Shown: in pieces, positions 6,779 to 7,690 of the stretch
Position numbering within the stretch: position 1 is the first letter of the stretch
Layout: each line of letters begins with the position of its first letter
Assembly (NCBI GenBank): GCA_035296085.1
Contig: DATHBP010000213.1
Location: forward strand, 1 to 7,690
Origin: DATHBP01 sp035296085
GTDB taxonomy: Bacteria; Actinomycetota; Actinomycetes; Propionibacteriales; Nocardioidaceae
DNA length: 7,690 bases
Reading direction: 5' to 3'
Position numbers and translations under genes: made by a program
The notes under the pieces: generated by a model
Told to the model about the DNA's origin: nothing
Databases searched by the model: none
The model's input: the letters and a program-made list of their open reading frames with translations, nothing else

Positions 6779-7327
6779 ATGGCAGGCGAAACCGTCATCA
6801 CTCTCGTCGGCAACCTCGTCGACGACCCCGAGCTGCGCTTCACCCCGTCGGGTGCGGCGGTGGCCAACTTCCGCGTCGCCTCGACACCCCGCACCTTCGA
6901 CAAGCAGTCGGGGGAGTGGAAGGACGGCGACAGTCTCTTCCTCAGCTGCTCGGTCTGGCGCCAGGCCGCCGAGAACGTCGCCGAGTCCTTGCAGAAGGGC
7001 ATGAAGGTCATCGTCTCCGGACGGCTGAAGCAGCGTTCCTACGAGACCCGCGAGGGCGAGAAGCGCACCGTCTTCGAGATCGACGTCGACGACGTCGGTC
7101 CGAGCCTGCGCAACGCGACAGCCAAGGTCACCAAGACCACTCGCTCAGGTGGCGGCAACTTCTCCGGCGGTGGGGGCGGCGACACCGACCCCTGGGCATC
7201 GCCGGCTGCCGGCAATGGTGGCAACTCCTACGCCAGCCAAGGCGCCGGTGGCCCAGCGGGCGGCAGCGACCCCTGGTCTTCAGCCAGCGGCCAGTCAAGC
7301 CAAGCCGGCGACGAGCCGCCGTTCTAG
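6779..7327 (+). CDS. ssb: Single-stranded DNA-binding protein SSB
   Basis: A 182-residue SSB that coats single-stranded DNA in replication, repair and recombination and recruits partners through its C-terminal tip. The OB-fold covers about residues 1-112: MAGETVITLVGNLVDDPELR at 1-20, VANFRVAS at 28-35, FLSCSVWRQAAENV at 54-67, GMKVIVSGRLKQRSYE at 74-89, and an EIDVDDVGPSLR strand at 100-111. A Gly/Ser-rich disordered linker follows (about 123-177), with two DPW repeats at 137-139 and 164-166. The tail DEPPF (178-182) is the actinobacterial form of the acidic DDDIPF tip that binds partner proteins. ATG 6779 has GGGAG at 5-base spacing. A long open frame extends far upstream but crosses rpsF in another frame and is not part of the protein. 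The length and position between rpsF and rpsR indicate the main replicative SSB. Confidence 0.97.
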   Translation: MAGETVITLVGNLVDDPELRFTPSGAAVANFRVASTPRTFDKQSGEWKDGDSLFLSCSVWRQAAENVAESLQKGMKVIVSGRLKQRSYETREGEKRTVFEIDVDDVGPSLRNATAKVTKTTRSGGGNFSGGGGGDTDPWASPAAGNGGNSYASQGAGGPAGGSDPWSSASGQSSQAGDEPPF

Positions 7328-7478
7328 GGGCCGAGTGGGGTCCTGGCATACCACAGTGACTGGGCAAACCACCACGGCCAACCCAGCACGGCCAACCCAG
7401 CCACCGGGTCGATCCGACCAGCGACCCGCCATCCACTGACCATTCCGGCGACTGCCGGGCTTCGAAGGGAGCACCACA
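7328..7478 (+). other. Spacer between ssb and rpsR
   Basis: This 151-bp gap has no credible gene. It contains a perfect 14-bp tandem duplication (7374-7401), a small hairpin CCGGC-GACT-GCCGG (7445-7458), and the rpsR Shine-Dalgarno GAAGGGAG (7464-7471), 7 bases before the ATG. The hairpin sits 5 bases before this site, where it could affect ribosome access, but its stem is short. Confidence 0.5.
7374..7401 (+). repeat. Perfect 14-bp tandem direct repeat (two copies)
   Basis: ACGGCCAACCCAGC occurs twice with no spacer, at 7374-7387 and 7388-7401. The copies are identical. It lies in the ssb-rpsR spacer and most simply reflects a slippage duplication. Confidence 0.9.
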
Positions 7479-7690
7479 ATGGCCAAGCCAGTCCTGCGCA
7501 AGCCGAAGAAGAAGGTTTGCGGGTTCTGCAAGGACAAGGTGACCTACGTCGACTTCAAGGACACCAACCTGCTACGCAAGTTCATCTCGGACCGGGGGAA
7601 GATCCGGGCTCGGCGGGTGACCGGCAACTGCGTCCAGCATCAGCGCGACGTCGCCACGGCGGTCAAGAACGCCCGTGAGATGGCCCTGCT
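7479..7690 (+). CDS. rpsR: 30S ribosomal protein bS18 (3' end outside window)
   Basis: The first 70 complete codons of S18 are present, most of a protein usually about 75-85 residues long. The basic N-terminal tail MAKPVLRKPKKKVCGFCKDK leads into VDFKDTNLLRKFISDRGKI (24-42) and the RRVTGNCVQHQRDVATAVKNAR block (45-66), the diagnostic core of S18. S18 pairs with S6 on the 16S rRNA platform. Cysteines C14 and C17 plus C51 and H54 form a CxxC...CxxH set, typical of the zinc-binding (C+) form of S18. The ATG has a good Shine-Dalgarno site, GAAGGGAG, at 7-base spacing. rplI (L9) is expected next but lies outside the window. Confidence 0.96.
   Translation, partial: MAKPVLRKPKKKVCGFCKDKVTYVDFKDTNLLRKFISDRGKIRARRVTGNCVQHQRDVATAVKNAREMAL

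Noticed and set aside
1..7690. CRISPR array, tRNA/rRNA, insertion sequence, prophage or toxin-antitoxin module
   Set aside because: I looked for regularly spaced repeats, inverted-repeat ends with transposase motifs and tRNA-like cloverleafs and saw none. All long intervals are filled by identifiable genes.

Overview
The window is high-GC chromosomal DNA with strong third-position G/C bias, GTG and TTG starts and tight gene packing, which points to an actinobacterium. Three things support this: the gene order rpsF-ssb-rpsR, an SSB ending in DEPPF, and a FemX-type protein encoded a few kilobases upstream. In several actinobacteria the rpsF-ssb-rpsR-rplI cluster lies fairly near oriC, so a position close to the origin is plausible. 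No DnaA-box cluster was seen here.

Layout. Positions 1-2817 are a minus-strand unit of three tightly spaced genes. In transcription order they are an endonuclease IV homologue (2817-2020), a FemX/FemAB peptidoglycan branch aminoacyltransferase (2008-881) and an alanine-racemase-like PLP protein (881 to beyond position 1, truncated by the window). The FemX stop and the racemase start share one base. An 85-bp divergent intergenic region follows. Positions 2903-6216 on the plus strand hold an ABC exporter pair of the MacB/LolD/FtsX superfamily: an ATPase, then after 2 bp an 848-residue permease with two FtsX-type halves. Positions 6217-6374 hold a candidate promoter and a structured leader. Positions 6375-7690 carry rpsF (S6), ssb and the start of rpsR (S18), with the rest of the cluster expected downstream.

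How the genes work together. FemX and the racemase-like protein probably form a cell-envelope module, with a DNA-repair nuclease as first gene of the same unit. The ABC pair is a self-contained exporter-like or lipoprotein/lipid-handling complex of unknown substrate. rpsF-ssb-rpsR supplies the S6/S18 ribosomal pair and single-strand DNA binding.

Most notable observations. (1) The rpsF leader places the Shine-Dalgarno AGGAGG opposite an upstream CCTCCT, with a perfect 7-bp hairpin between them. This looks like an S6:S18-type autoregulatory leader. (2) The same leader argues that S6 starts at TTG 6375 and not at GTG 6342. (3) The racemase-like protein has a divergent active-site motif and is translationally linked to femX. 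I did not find a clearly new defence system, mobile element, CRISPR array or tRNA; most of the window is conserved housekeeping DNA.
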